A stretch of 18,865 bases of DNA. Source: Sulfitobacter sp. Its GTDB lineage: Bacteria; Pseudomonadota; Alphaproteobacteria; Rhodobacterales; Rhodobacteraceae. This document shows, in pieces, positions 1 through 6,840 of this stretch (positions are counted from its first letter, which is position 1; each line of letters opens with the position of its first letter). The stretch spans positions 1-18,865 of the forward strand of contig JAGXHD010000250.1 of NCBI GenBank assembly GCA_024636395.1, given 5' to 3'. The position numbers and the translations under genes were made by a program. The notes beneath the pieces were generated by a model. It did no database searches, had not been told where the DNA came from, and saw nothing but the letters and a program-made list of their open reading frames with translations.

Positions 1-397
1 GATAGGAACTGCCGCCCGCCCCGCCCGGCGCGCCTGCACTCAGGCCAAGCGCTTTAATCCGGTTCGGGGCCATCGCAGCGAGATGCAGCGCCGTCATCGC
101 GCCGAAGCTCTCGCCCAGAACACAGGCCTGCTCCCAGCCCAGCGCGTCCAGCAGGTTGAGCGCGTCGCAAGCGTAGTCCTGCATCGTCCAGTCCCCGTCT
201 GGCTGGTCCGTTTGGCCCAAACCGCGCGGATCGGCGGCCACGACCGTAAAATGCCCGGTCAAGGCACTGTCGAACACGGGGGCCCGCAGCGACAGATCAA
301 AGTTGGACCCCCCCAGAAACAGCAGCGGCGGGCCACTCCCCTCCTGCCGCATGTTGATAGTGATCCCAGCAGTGGGCAAACGCACGCTCTCGCTCAC
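1..397 (-). CDS. Alpha/beta hydrolase, C-terminus cut by window edge
   Basis: Reading the minus strand from a GTG at 397 gives 132 residues before the window ends. An in-frame TGA lies five codons upstream and AAGGG sits 8 nt before the GTG, which supports this start. The fold is recognisable: a strand-loop PPLLFLGG near residues 23-30, DPRGLGQTD at 56-64, and the nucleophile elbow GESFG at 95-99 with Ser97 as the expected nucleophile. The acid and His of the triad would lie in the missing part. The pattern resembles 3-oxoadipate enol-lactonase-like and related small carboxylester or lactone hydrolases, but the substrate cannot be named. It lies 45 nt downstream of the TctA-like permease on the same strand, so it is probably the last visible gene of that transport operon and may act on the imported compound. 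No signal peptide is seen, so it is probably cytoplasmic. Confidence 0.85.
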   Translation of the reverse strand, partial: MSESVRLPTAGITINMRQEGSGPPLLFLGGSNFDLSLRAPVFDSALTGHFTVVAADPRGLGQTDQPDGDWTMQDYACDALNLLDALGWEQACVLGESFGAMTALHLAAMAPNRIKALGLSAGAPGGAGGSSY

Positions 398-442
398 AGC
401 AATAGCCCTTCAATACAGTGCGGTGTGTGTCCAAGAACCATC

Positions 443-1930
443 CTAGGCAGCCTTAGCGGGCCTGAGCGCACGGAACACGGGGAGCAGCAACATGCCCACA
501 GCCGCCACAGCCAGCACACCGGCAATCGGGTGGCCCACGAAAAAGGCCGTAAAGCTGCCATCAGTGATGATAAGCCCCTGCCGCAAGCTGATCTCGAGCG
601 TGGGGCCAAGCACCATGCCGATCACCAAAGGCGCCATGGGATAGCCCTGACGTCGCAGGATGAAACCGATGACGCCTGCAATCGCCATCACCAGAAGATC
701 GAATGGATTGCCCCGCACGAAGTACACACCGACCGTGCACAGCAGCGTGATCATGACCAGCATATAGGCCTCCTTGATGCGCAGAATGGGGGCCGCCATT
801 CGCGAGACGAGCATGCCCAGCGGCAGCAGCATCAAATTGATCACGAAAAAGCCCGAGAAGATCGCAGCCATCAGGACAGGATTTTCGGTCATCAGGCGGA
901 TGCCCGGCGTCACCCCGTGCAAGGTGAGCGTGGCGAGCATGACGGCGGTGATGGCATCGCCCGGAATACCCAACGCCATCGTCGGCACGAGCGCACCACC
1001 GGTCACGGCATTATTGGCCGCCTCGGAGGCGATGAGCCCGTCGGGCTCCCCCTTCCCGAAATTCGCGCGTGTGGGTGCAGAGCGGCGCGCCTCTGCGTAG
1101 GAGATGAAAGCGGCAGTGGCGGCGCCGGTGCCGGGCAGGATCCCGATGCCGTTTCCGATCAGCACTGACTTCACCAGCCCTTTAACGCGCCCTTTCCATT
1201 CGTGCAGTTTCGGCAACACGATCCCGTTGAAATCGACCAGCGGCGCAGCATCGTCGCGGCTGGCGGCTGCGCGCGTCAGAACCTCGGACAGGGCGAATAC
1301 CCCAATTACCACGGCCAAGAGGTTGAATCCCGCGATGAGCTGAAAATTACCGAAGGTGAACCGCGCCTCACCGGTAATCGGATCCCCGCCCACAGTCGAT
1401 AGAAACAAACCGATGAACCCCGCGATCAATCCCTTGATCAAAGATCCTTCCGAGACCGACACAATACAGGTCAACCCCAGCAAGATCAGGGTGAACGTTT
1501 CAATGGGTCCGAAATTAAGCGCGAAGGCCGCCAACTGGGGGGCAGCGAAGATGAGCACGACGGCAGAGGTCAGCCCGCCGATAACGGAGGCGATCGTCGC
1601 CCAGCCAAGCGCCTTCCCTGCCTCGCCGCGCTGCGCCATCGGGTAGCCGTCGAAACAGGTCGCGGCAGATTGCGGAGTGCCGGGCGTATTGATCAGGATA
1701 GCGGAGATTGACCCGCCATAGACCGAGCCTGCATAGATCGCGAGCAGCAACAGGATCCCAGGCGCTTGTGACATGGTGAGCGTGAACGGCAGGATCATGG
1801 CCACCGCAACAGTCGAACCGATCCCCGGCAGAGCGCCGAGGATGATGCCCAGCATCGTGCCAAGCGTCAGCACCATCATCCCTTCGAAGGTGAAGATCAG
1901 GCCCATCGCTTCGGGGAGAGATTGCAACAT
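443..1930 (-). CDS. Tripartite tricarboxylate transporter large permease, TctA family
   Basis: This 495-residue polytopic membrane protein has the usual family length of about 500. It forms the transport channel of a TTT system, working with the small permease and the periplasmic binding protein to take up an organic acid. Family hallmarks are visible: the two pseudo-repeats each carry a PGxG-type loop (LGALPGIGST at 31-40 and GIGILPGTGA at 261-270), plus NTPGTPQSAAT at 81-91, GYPMAQRGEAGKALG at 95-109 and GIPGDAITAVM at 321-331. About eleven or twelve hydrophobic segments follow one another. The start ATG lies 11 nt after the TctB stop, so the two genes are presumably cotranscribed. The substrate is not predictable from sequence alone; citrate, tartrate, terephthalate and other acids are known for the family. 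Confidence 0.96.
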   Translation of the reverse strand: MLQSLPEAMGLIFTFEGMMVLTLGTMLGIILGALPGIGSTVAVAMILPFTLTMSQAPGILLLLAIYAGSVYGGSISAILINTPGTPQSAATCFDGYPMAQRGEAGKALGWATIASVIGGLTSAVVLIFAAPQLAAFALNFGPIETFTLILLGLTCIVSVSEGSLIKGLIAGFIGLFLSTVGGDPITGEARFTFGNFQLIAGFNLLAVVIGVFALSEVLTRAAASRDDAAPLVDFNGIVLPKLHEWKGRVKGLVKSVLIGNGIGILPGTGAATAAFISYAEARRSAPTRANFGKGEPDGLIASEAANNAVTGGALVPTMALGIPGDAITAVMLATLTLHGVTPGIRLMTENPVLMAAIFSGFFVINLMLLPLGMLVSRMAAPILRIKEAYMLVMITLLCTVGVYFVRGNPFDLLVMAIAGVIGFILRRQGYPMAPLVIGMVLGPTLEISLRQGLIITDGSFTAFFVGHPIAGVLAVAAVGMLLLPVFRALRPAKAA

Positions 1931-1941
1931 GATCTAGACTT

Positions 1942-2397
1942 TCAAATCCACCAGAAGAACGGCGAAGTGGGCAGCGGCATTTTCAGCACATGGTTGAACA
2001 GCGCCACGAGACCAACAGACGCCGCCAGCGGCACCCCCAAAACCTGAACAGGATTGCGCAGCCCGAGTGCGACCAGAATGACAACGCCGACCAATGTCGA
2101 AGATATGAAATACCCCAGCGGGATCAACAACAGCACGTAGCCCATGAAGGCCGCCCCAATGATCACGACCGGAAGCAATTCAATCGGCTGCCCGTCGGTC
2201 GCAGCAAGCCCATCAATCACCACATTTGCCACCGCAAGTCCCAGCAGAATAAAGAGAATGATCCGCGGGAAAAACATTGGGCTGAACGCACCGCCCAAAT
2301 CCGCAAATTGCAGGCCGAACGTCGACAGCACGAGCCCCGCCGTAAGCACCAGCAGGATGGTGGAAACCACCCTACGCTCGGAAATCACACCAGACAT
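1942..2397 (-). CDS. Tripartite tricarboxylate transporter small permease, TctB family
   Basis: The gene encodes 151 residues with four hydrophobic segments, the normal architecture of the small TTT membrane subunit (TctB/DUF1468). The end has the family-typical pattern of a last helix followed by FNHVLKMPLP and an aromatic C-terminus. I start it at the ATG at 2397 because AAGGGGAG lies 7 nt upstream. A longer in-frame reading to 2448 would place the start inside the hairpin that follows the binding-protein gene and would add 17 polar residues with no family counterpart. It lies between the TctC- and TctA-like genes in the canonical C-B-A order. The subunit is needed for transport, but its molecular role is poorly understood in the family. 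Confidence 0.93.
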   Translation of the reverse strand: MSGVISERRVVSTILLVLTAGLVLSTFGLQFADLGGAFSPMFFPRIILFILLGLAVANVVIDGLAATDGQPIELLPVVIIGAAFMGYVLLLIPLGYFISSTLVGVVILVALGLRNPVQVLGVPLAASVGLVALFNHVLKMPLPTSPFFWWI

Positions 2398-2417
2398 ACA
2401 CGCTCCCCTTTGCAGCT

Positions 2418-2442
2418 CCCGCCCGGCCACAGGCCGGACGGG
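2418..2442 (-). promoter_or_regulatory. Intercistronic GC-rich hairpin between binding-protein and permease genes
   Basis: The arms at 2418-2428 and 2432-2442 pair over 11 positions around a 3-nt loop. The single mismatch in the plus-strand DNA becomes a G-U pair in the minus-strand transcript. No U-run follows, so it is unlikely to be a full terminator. It sits 16 nt past the stop of the TctC-like gene, inside the 60-nt gap before the TctB-like gene. This suits a 3'-end stabiliser that keeps binding-protein mRNA more abundant than permease mRNA. Confidence 0.6.
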
Positions 2443-2457
2443 CAGCACGCTTTCGGA

Positions 2458-3414
2458 TCAAAGGCCGGCGGCTTCGATCAAGGCGGAGTTGGCCTCATAC
2501 TGCGCGCGGAAGAACGCATCGAAGTCAGTTGTATTGCGGTAGTTGAGGACCGTGCTGGTCCGCTCCGCGAACTCCTGAAACCCGTCAGAATTGATCGCCG
2601 TACCGCAGGCGGTGCTGAGTTTTTCGGTGATCGCAGCATCCACACCAGCCGGCGCGAACAGGCCGCCCCAGAGGTAGAGCTCGTTCAGCGGCGCCTCGAT
2701 GCCAACTTCCGCGGCGGTGGGCACATCAGGCATACTCGCCAGACGCTCGCTGTTGAACACGACGAGCGGACGGAAATCACCGCTGGCCATCAGCAACTCG
2801 GTATCGCCGAAAAACTGGATCGTTCCTGCAGCCATCGCCTGCAATGCAGGGCCGGATCCTTGAAACGGCAGGTGCTTCATCTGGTCGATGATCCCCAGCC
2901 CGGAGAATGCGGCGACCGTGGTCAGATGGGTGATAGCACCCGGACCTGACGATCCGTAAAGGTATTTGCCCGGCTCCGCCTTCACCGCAGCGACCACATC
3001 CTCGACAGTCTCAAACGGACTGTCGGCCTGCGTGAAAAGCACGGTGGGCGATGCAGCGACCGAGCAGATCGGCGTCCAGCTCTCTACGTTGTAAGGGATG
3101 TCCTTGATCTGCGGCTGGATCGTCGCGACCGTCACAGACCAATAGCCGAGCTGGTAGCCATCGGCCTTCTGCCCCGCCAACGCTGCCGCGGCGACCGTGC
3201 CGGAACCGCCCGCCATGTTGGAGACGAAAACATCGCCGCCCAAAGCTTCCGCAAAATGAGGCGCGAAGGCACGCAGCAAAAGATCGGTACCGCCACCGGC
3301 ATTGAACGGCGCGACGAGATTGATTGGCCGCTCGGGGAACTCCTTCGCAATGGCAGTGCCCGCACCCAGTGTGAGCGCCAGCGAGGTCAACGTTGCTATA
3401 AACAGATTATTCAT
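2458..3414 (-). CDS. TTT periplasmic solute-binding protein, TctC/Bug family
   Basis: The product has 318 residues, the usual size for Bug-type extracytoplasmic receptors. Residues 1-23 form a Sec signal peptide ending AIA before KEFPERP; there is no lipobox Cys, so it is a soluble periplasmic protein. The family signature near the N-terminus is PFNAGGGTDLL at about 36-46 after the typical start 'FPERPINLVAP'. It captures the substrate (usually a carboxylate) and delivers it to the TctA/TctB membrane pair encoded next. GGAGG a few bases upstream of the ATG at 3414 fixes the start. The gene is the first of the minus-strand operon and faces the divergent LacI gene across a region with two operator-like repeats, so it is presumably repressed by that regulator. 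The ligand is unknown. Confidence 0.95.
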   Translation of the reverse strand: MNNLFIATLTSLALTLGAGTAIAKEFPERPINLVAPFNAGGGTDLLLRAFAPHFAEALGGDVFVSNMAGGSGTVAAAALAGQKADGYQLGYWSVTVATIQPQIKDIPYNVESWTPICSVAASPTVLFTQADSPFETVEDVVAAVKAEPGKYLYGSSGPGAITHLTTVAAFSGLGIIDQMKHLPFQGSGPALQAMAAGTIQFFGDTELLMASGDFRPLVVFNSERLASMPDVPTAAEVGIEAPLNELYLWGGLFAPAGVDAAITEKLSTACGTAINSDGFQEFAERTSTVLNYRNTTDFDAFFRAQYEANSALIEAAGL

Positions 3415-3438
3415 TTCATTCCTCCCAAAGAATCTTTA

Positions 3439-3453
3439 TTGGTAACGTTGTCA
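3439..3453. promoter_or_regulatory. Candidate LacI-family operator, site 1
   Basis: The sequence TTGGTAACGTTGTCA is an imperfect dyad centred on CG (TGGTAACG against TGACAACG), the form expected for LacI/GalR-family operators. It lies in the 109-bp region between the divergent TctC-like and LacI genes, close to the TctC-like start. A near-identical site begins exactly 21 bp further on. Confidence 0.7.
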
Positions 3454-3459
3454 TTTAAA

Positions 3460-3474
3460 TTGGTATCGTTGTCA
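3460..3474. promoter_or_regulatory. Candidate LacI-family operator, site 2
   Basis: The sequence TTGGTATCGTTGTCA differs from site 1 at one of 15 positions and keeps the central CG. It overlaps a TTGACA hexamer on the minus strand (3475 to 3470) that could be the -35 of the transporter promoter, although I see no convincing -10 at the right distance. Bound repressor here would block the transporter promoter and could autoregulate the regulator gene. Confidence 0.7.
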
Positions 3475-3523
3475 ATTGGCGGGCATAGAATGGGCCCAAC
3501 GCCGGAAAGCAGGGGCCGCAGGA

Positions 3524-4537
3524 ATGGATAACGGGGAGCGCAAACCCACACTGAAAGACGTCGCCGCGTTGAGTGGTGTAAGCGTGATTTCTGCCTCCCG
3601 CGTGATGCGCGGCGCGCCGAACATCTCCGCCAAGCTGCGTGAGAAGGTCGAGCGGGCGGCGCAAACCGTTGGCTACCAGCGCAACAGGATCGCGGGCTCA
3701 CTGCGCGGCCAGACGACCGAACTGATCGCAGTGATCGTCCCCTCGATGAGCAATCATGTGTTTCCGCAAATCGTCGACGGTATCGACGATGCGCTGAAAG
3801 GCTCCCAGCTGCGACTGGTGCTCGGTATGTCGAAATATGACGAAGCGGGCGAAGCGGCGATCCTGCGCGATATGCTCACCTGGAATCCTGCGGGAGTGAT
3901 CCTGAGCGGCCTTGAGCATTCGGACGAGACCAAGACAGCGCTGGCGCATTTCACAGGGCCCATCGTCGAGGTCATGGACAGCGACGGGGACGCCATCGAC
4001 ATGTCGGTGGGCGTTTCCATGGATGAGGCCGGCAAGCTGATCGCACGCCACTTGGTGGACCAAGGCTACACCCGCATTGCCTATGTAGGAGCCTGGGGGG
4101 AGCGGCCGAAACGGTCCCTAAAACGGCGGCTGGCCTTTGAGGCAGAGCTGGCGCGTCTCGGCCATCCCATCATCACCTCGGTCATTCTCGATGAGGCATC
4201 CTCGCTGGCCAGTGGCGCTGCGGGGATCGAGATGCTGTTCGCGAAAGATCTCGATCTGGATGCGGTTTTTTTCGCCAATGACGATCTCGCTCTCGGGGCG
4301 CTGTTTTATTGTCAGGCCCGCAGTATCGCCGTTCCGGGTGACATCGCGCTAGCAGGTTATAATGGCCTGGAGATGTGCCAATCGATCACCCCGCGCCTCA
4401 CCACAATATCAACTCCCCGTTTCGAGATGGGGCGGCTTGCAGGTCAATTGATCCGCGCACGGATCGACGGAGCGGATATCGCCACCAGACAGCAGATGCG
4501 CCTCGAGCTGGAACTGGTGGCGGGAGAGACCACCTGA
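3524..4537 (+). CDS. LacI/GalR-family transcriptional regulator
   Basis: The protein has 337 residues from the ATG at 3524, a standard length for the family. The N-terminal helix-turn-helix runs from about residue 9 (TLKDVAALSGVSVISASRV), followed by the hinge-helix region near 50-60 (RNRIAGSLRG) and then a periplasmic-binding-protein-like effector domain starting IAVIVPSMSN. I prefer this ATG over an in-frame start at 3476 because the homologous domain begins right after it and AGGGG lies about 8 nt upstream; the longer form would add 16 residues with no family counterpart. The gene is divergent from the TTT operon and most likely represses it, the imported compound or a derivative acting as inducer. 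The tandem dyads in the shared intergenic region are its probable targets. The effector is unknown. Confidence 0.95.
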   Translation: MDNGERKPTLKDVAALSGVSVISASRVMRGAPNISAKLREKVERAAQTVGYQRNRIAGSLRGQTTELIAVIVPSMSNHVFPQIVDGIDDALKGSQLRLVLGMSKYDEAGEAAILRDMLTWNPAGVILSGLEHSDETKTALAHFTGPIVEVMDSDGDAIDMSVGVSMDEAGKLIARHLVDQGYTRIAYVGAWGERPKRSLKRRLAFEAELARLGHPIITSVILDEASSLASGAAGIEMLFAKDLDLDAVFFANDDLALGALFYCQARSIAVPGDIALAGYNGLEMCQSITPRLTTISTPRFEMGRLAGQLIRARIDGADIATRQQMRLELELVAGETT

Positions 4538-4661
4538 AACGCGTGCCATCTTCTGGGCTGCCAGCACAGCCTGATAATTGTGCGAACACGCGTCTGGGTT
4601 AAGATGGGCACGGACCAGCCTGAATTATCGCTTGACCGCAAACCGCTGGCAATCAATCGTT

Positions 4662-4690
4662 AAACGAACCAATGATTAATTGGTTCGTTT
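4662..4690. promoter_or_regulatory. Perfect 12-bp-arm dyad before the peptide-ABC operon (operator or terminator)
   Basis: AAACGAACCAAT (4662-4673) and ATTGGTTCGTTT (4679-4690) pair perfectly across a 5-nt loop, and six T residues run from 4688 to 4693. As RNA it could be an intrinsic terminator for the LacI gene ending at 4537, though the stem is AT-rich. As DNA it is a good operator, placed just upstream of the first ABC gene (TTG at 4706). The GntR/FCD regulator encoded last in that operon is a natural candidate to bind it. A weak TTGACC hexamer at 4632-4637 would place a promoter so that the dyad overlaps the transcription start, but no good -10 is seen. Confidence 0.6.
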
Positions 4691-4705
4691 TTTGGGGGCC
4701 GGTCG

Positions 4706-5722
4706 TTGATCACAAAGGCACATTCATCCGAGTATCCAGCCGACACGCTCCTGTCGGTCGAGAATCTGACCCTGCGATTCAGAGGGCAGAGCAATGACGT
4801 GGTCGATGATGTGAGCCTGCGGGTGCGGCGTGGGGAAGTGCTCTGTGTGGTTGGGGAGTCGGGCTGCGGTAAAAGCGTAACGGCGATGGCGCTTATGGGT
4901 CTATTGCCAGTCGGTTCGACGCGCATATCGTCTGGGCTTCTGAAAATAGAGGGAGAATCGCTCTGCTTGGTTGATACTGTCGTACCGGCCACATTGCGCG
5001 GAAACCGGATTGCGATGATCTTTCAGGAGCCGATGACCTCTCTCAATCCATCCTTCACCATCGGCAACCAGATTGCGGAAGCGGTGCTGCAACACCGGGG
5101 CGGGAGCAAGGCGGCTGCACGCGAACGCAGCCTGGAGATGCTGGCGCGCGTCGGCATCGCCAGCCCGGAAAAGCGCCTGTCCGAATATCCGCACCAATTG
5201 TCCGGTGGTATGCGCCAGCGCGTCATGATCGCCATGGCGCTTGCCAATGATCCGCAAATTCTGATTGCGGATGAGCCGACAACCGCGCTCGATGTGACCA
5301 TTCAGGCGCAGATCCTCAACCTGATACGCGACCTGCGCGACGAGACCGGTATGGGCACGATCATGATCACCCATGATCTCGGCGTGGTCGCCGAAATTGC
5401 CGATACCGTGGCCGTCATGTACGGCGGTCAGGTGGTTGAGCAAGGGCCTGCGGCGGACATCTTTGCGGATCCGCAGCACCCCTATACCATCGGCTTGATG
5501 AGCTCGATGCCGCGCCTTGACCGCCCCGGCGAGCGGCTGTCGATCGTGCCGGGCACGGTTCCTACCGTTGCTGCCATGCCGAAGGGCTGCCGATTTCGCA
5601 CCCGCTGCGCCTTTGCAAACGAGATCTGCGGAACGCGCCCCTCACTCTGCGATGTGACGCCCCTGCATAGCGTCGCATGCCATCATGCCCCGCTCGAGGC
5701 TCATATCGAGGTAGCGGTGTGA
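4706..5722 (+). CDS. Peptide-type ABC transporter ATPase, DppD/OppD-like
   Basis: The gene encodes 338 residues of the first of two nucleotide-binding subunits for a Dpp/Opp-type importer. Key motifs are intact: Walker A GESGCGKS at 50-57, Q-loop Gln107, signature LSGGMRQR at 165-172, Walker B ILIADE at 185-190 and H-loop His223. The C-terminal oligopeptide-ABC extension carries the Cys-rich GCRFRTRC cluster typical of this subfamily. The start is a TTG at 4706 with a GGGGG run 7 nt upstream; no ATG lies before the ABC domain begins at about residue 15, so an unusual start seems real. It is the first gene of the operon, ahead of the binding protein, with a strong dyad directly upstream. Its stop overlaps the next start by 4 bases (GTGA). 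Confidence 0.95.
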   Translation: MITKAHSSEYPADTLLSVENLTLRFRGQSNDVVDDVSLRVRRGEVLCVVGESGCGKSVTAMALMGLLPVGSTRISSGLLKIEGESLCLVDTVVPATLRGNRIAMIFQEPMTSLNPSFTIGNQIAEAVLQHRGGSKAAARERSLEMLARVGIASPEKRLSEYPHQLSGGMRQRVMIAMALANDPQILIADEPTTALDVTIQAQILNLIRDLRDETGMGTIMITHDLGVVAEIADTVAVMYGGQVVEQGPAADIFADPQHPYTIGLMSSMPRLDRPGERLSIVPGTVPTVAAMPKGCRFRTRCAFANEICGTRPSLCDVTPLHSVACHHAPLEAHIEVAV

Positions 5723-6840
5723 GTGACGTGATCCTGGAGGCGACATCCCTCGTCAAGCACTTCGGCGGTTCGGACAGCTGGTTTGGCAAAACGCCGAAGG
5801 TGCAGGCTGTAGACGGGGTTTCCCTGAGGGTCCGGCGCGGCGAGACCTTTGCGATCGTCGGCGAATCCGGATGCGGCAAATCCACCCTCGCGCGGTTGCT
5901 GATGCGCTTGCTCGAGCCGACATCGGGGGCTGTAATGTTCGAGGGCAAGGAGGTCAGCTCTGTAAGCGGCGACGCCCTCAAGACACTGCGCCGCGACATG
6001 CAGTTCATTTTCCAGGATCCGTTTTCATCGCTCAATCCACGGATGAGTGTCGGCAAACTGGTCGGGGAGCCGCTCGAAGTGCATGCCCCCGACATGAGCG
6101 CACAGCATAGGCGCGACAAGGTGGCGGAGCTTCTGCGCAAGGTGGGCCTGCGTCCGGAGCATGCAGGCCGTTATCCGCACGAATTTTCCGGCGGACAGCG
6201 CCAGCGGATCGGGATCGCGCGCGCCCTGGCCTCCGGGCCGAAGCTTATCATCGGGGATGAGCCGGTTTCGGCCCTCGATGTCTCCGTGCAGGCGCAAGTC
6301 ATCAATCTGATGGGCGATCTGAGCCGCGATCTGGGGCTCACGCTTGTGATCATCGCCCATGATCTGGGCGTGATCCGCCACATGAGCGATCGGGTGGCAG
6401 TCATGTATCTGGGGCGGATCGTGGAGATGGGGCGCACGGAGGAGGTTTTTGCCAATCCGCGCCATCCCTACACGCAGGCGCTGCTGGCCTCAATCCCTTC
6501 GATGGACGGGTCAGATGCAGCACGAAGGCCGGTTGTGCTGGGTGAGATGCCAAGCCCGTCGAACCCGCCCAGCGGCTGCCGCTTTCACACGCGCTGCCCC
6601 CATGCGCAGGGGCGCTGCAAGGAAGAAAGCCCGACGCTCGGATCATACGAGGACGGCGTTGCCTGCCATTTCTGGGAGACGCTCGCGATAGATACACCGC
6701 TGCCGATCCCTTCACCCAGATCGGATGCCACGCAGGCGCGTTTTGCACTCTACCGCGCCGCAACAGAAGGCGGCACCGTTACCCACAAGAAACCCCAACC
6801 CGAGACAGCAACAAAACAACACAGAGAGGACCACCTATGA
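5719..6840 (+). CDS. Peptide-type ABC transporter ATPase, DppF/OppF-like
   Basis: The second nucleotide-binding subunit has 373 residues. It carries Walker A GESGCGKS at 48-55, Q-loop Gln99, signature FSGGQRQR at 156-163, Walker B LIIGDE at 176-181 and H-loop His214, and the C-terminal GCRFHTRC Cys cluster of the oligopeptide/dipeptide group. I start it at the GTG at 5719, which overlaps the stop of the preceding ATPase (GTGA) and has GAGGT just upstream; the open frame continues to 5677 but without homologous sequence. With its partner it forms the heterodimeric motor for the permeases encoded downstream. About 40 hydrophilic residues follow the Cys cluster, and the coding end carries the ribosome site for the next gene, which starts inside the stop (ATGA). 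Confidence 0.95.
   Translation: MSDVILEATSLVKHFGGSDSWFGKTPKVQAVDGVSLRVRRGETFAIVGESGCGKSTLARLLMRLLEPTSGAVMFEGKEVSSVSGDALKTLRRDMQFIFQDPFSSLNPRMSVGKLVGEPLEVHAPDMSAQHRRDKVAELLRKVGLRPEHAGRYPHEFSGGQRQRIGIARALASGPKLIIGDEPVSALDVSVQAQVINLMGDLSRDLGLTLVIIAHDLGVIRHMSDRVAVMYLGRIVEMGRTEEVFANPRHPYTQALLASIPSMDGSDAARRPVVLGEMPSPSNPPSGCRFHTRCPHAQGRCKEESPTLGSYEDGVACHFWETLAIDTPLPIPSPRSDATQARFALYRAATEGGTVTHKKPQPETATKQHREDHL

Noticed and set aside
83..1168. Long plus-strand open frame of 361 codons
   Set aside because: It is antisense to the hydrolase and TctA-like genes, His/Arg/Gln-rich with no recognisable domain, and is a by-product of GC-rich codon use.
1990..2949. Plus-strand open frame of 319 codons
   Set aside because: It is antisense to the TctB- and TctC-like genes, spans their intercistronic hairpin, and has the same Arg/His/Gln-rich shadow composition.
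3470..3475. TTGACA on the minus strand as a full promoter for the TTT operon
   Set aside because: The hexamer is perfect, but no acceptable -10 lies 16-18 bp downstream, so I mention it only as a possible -35 within the operator region.
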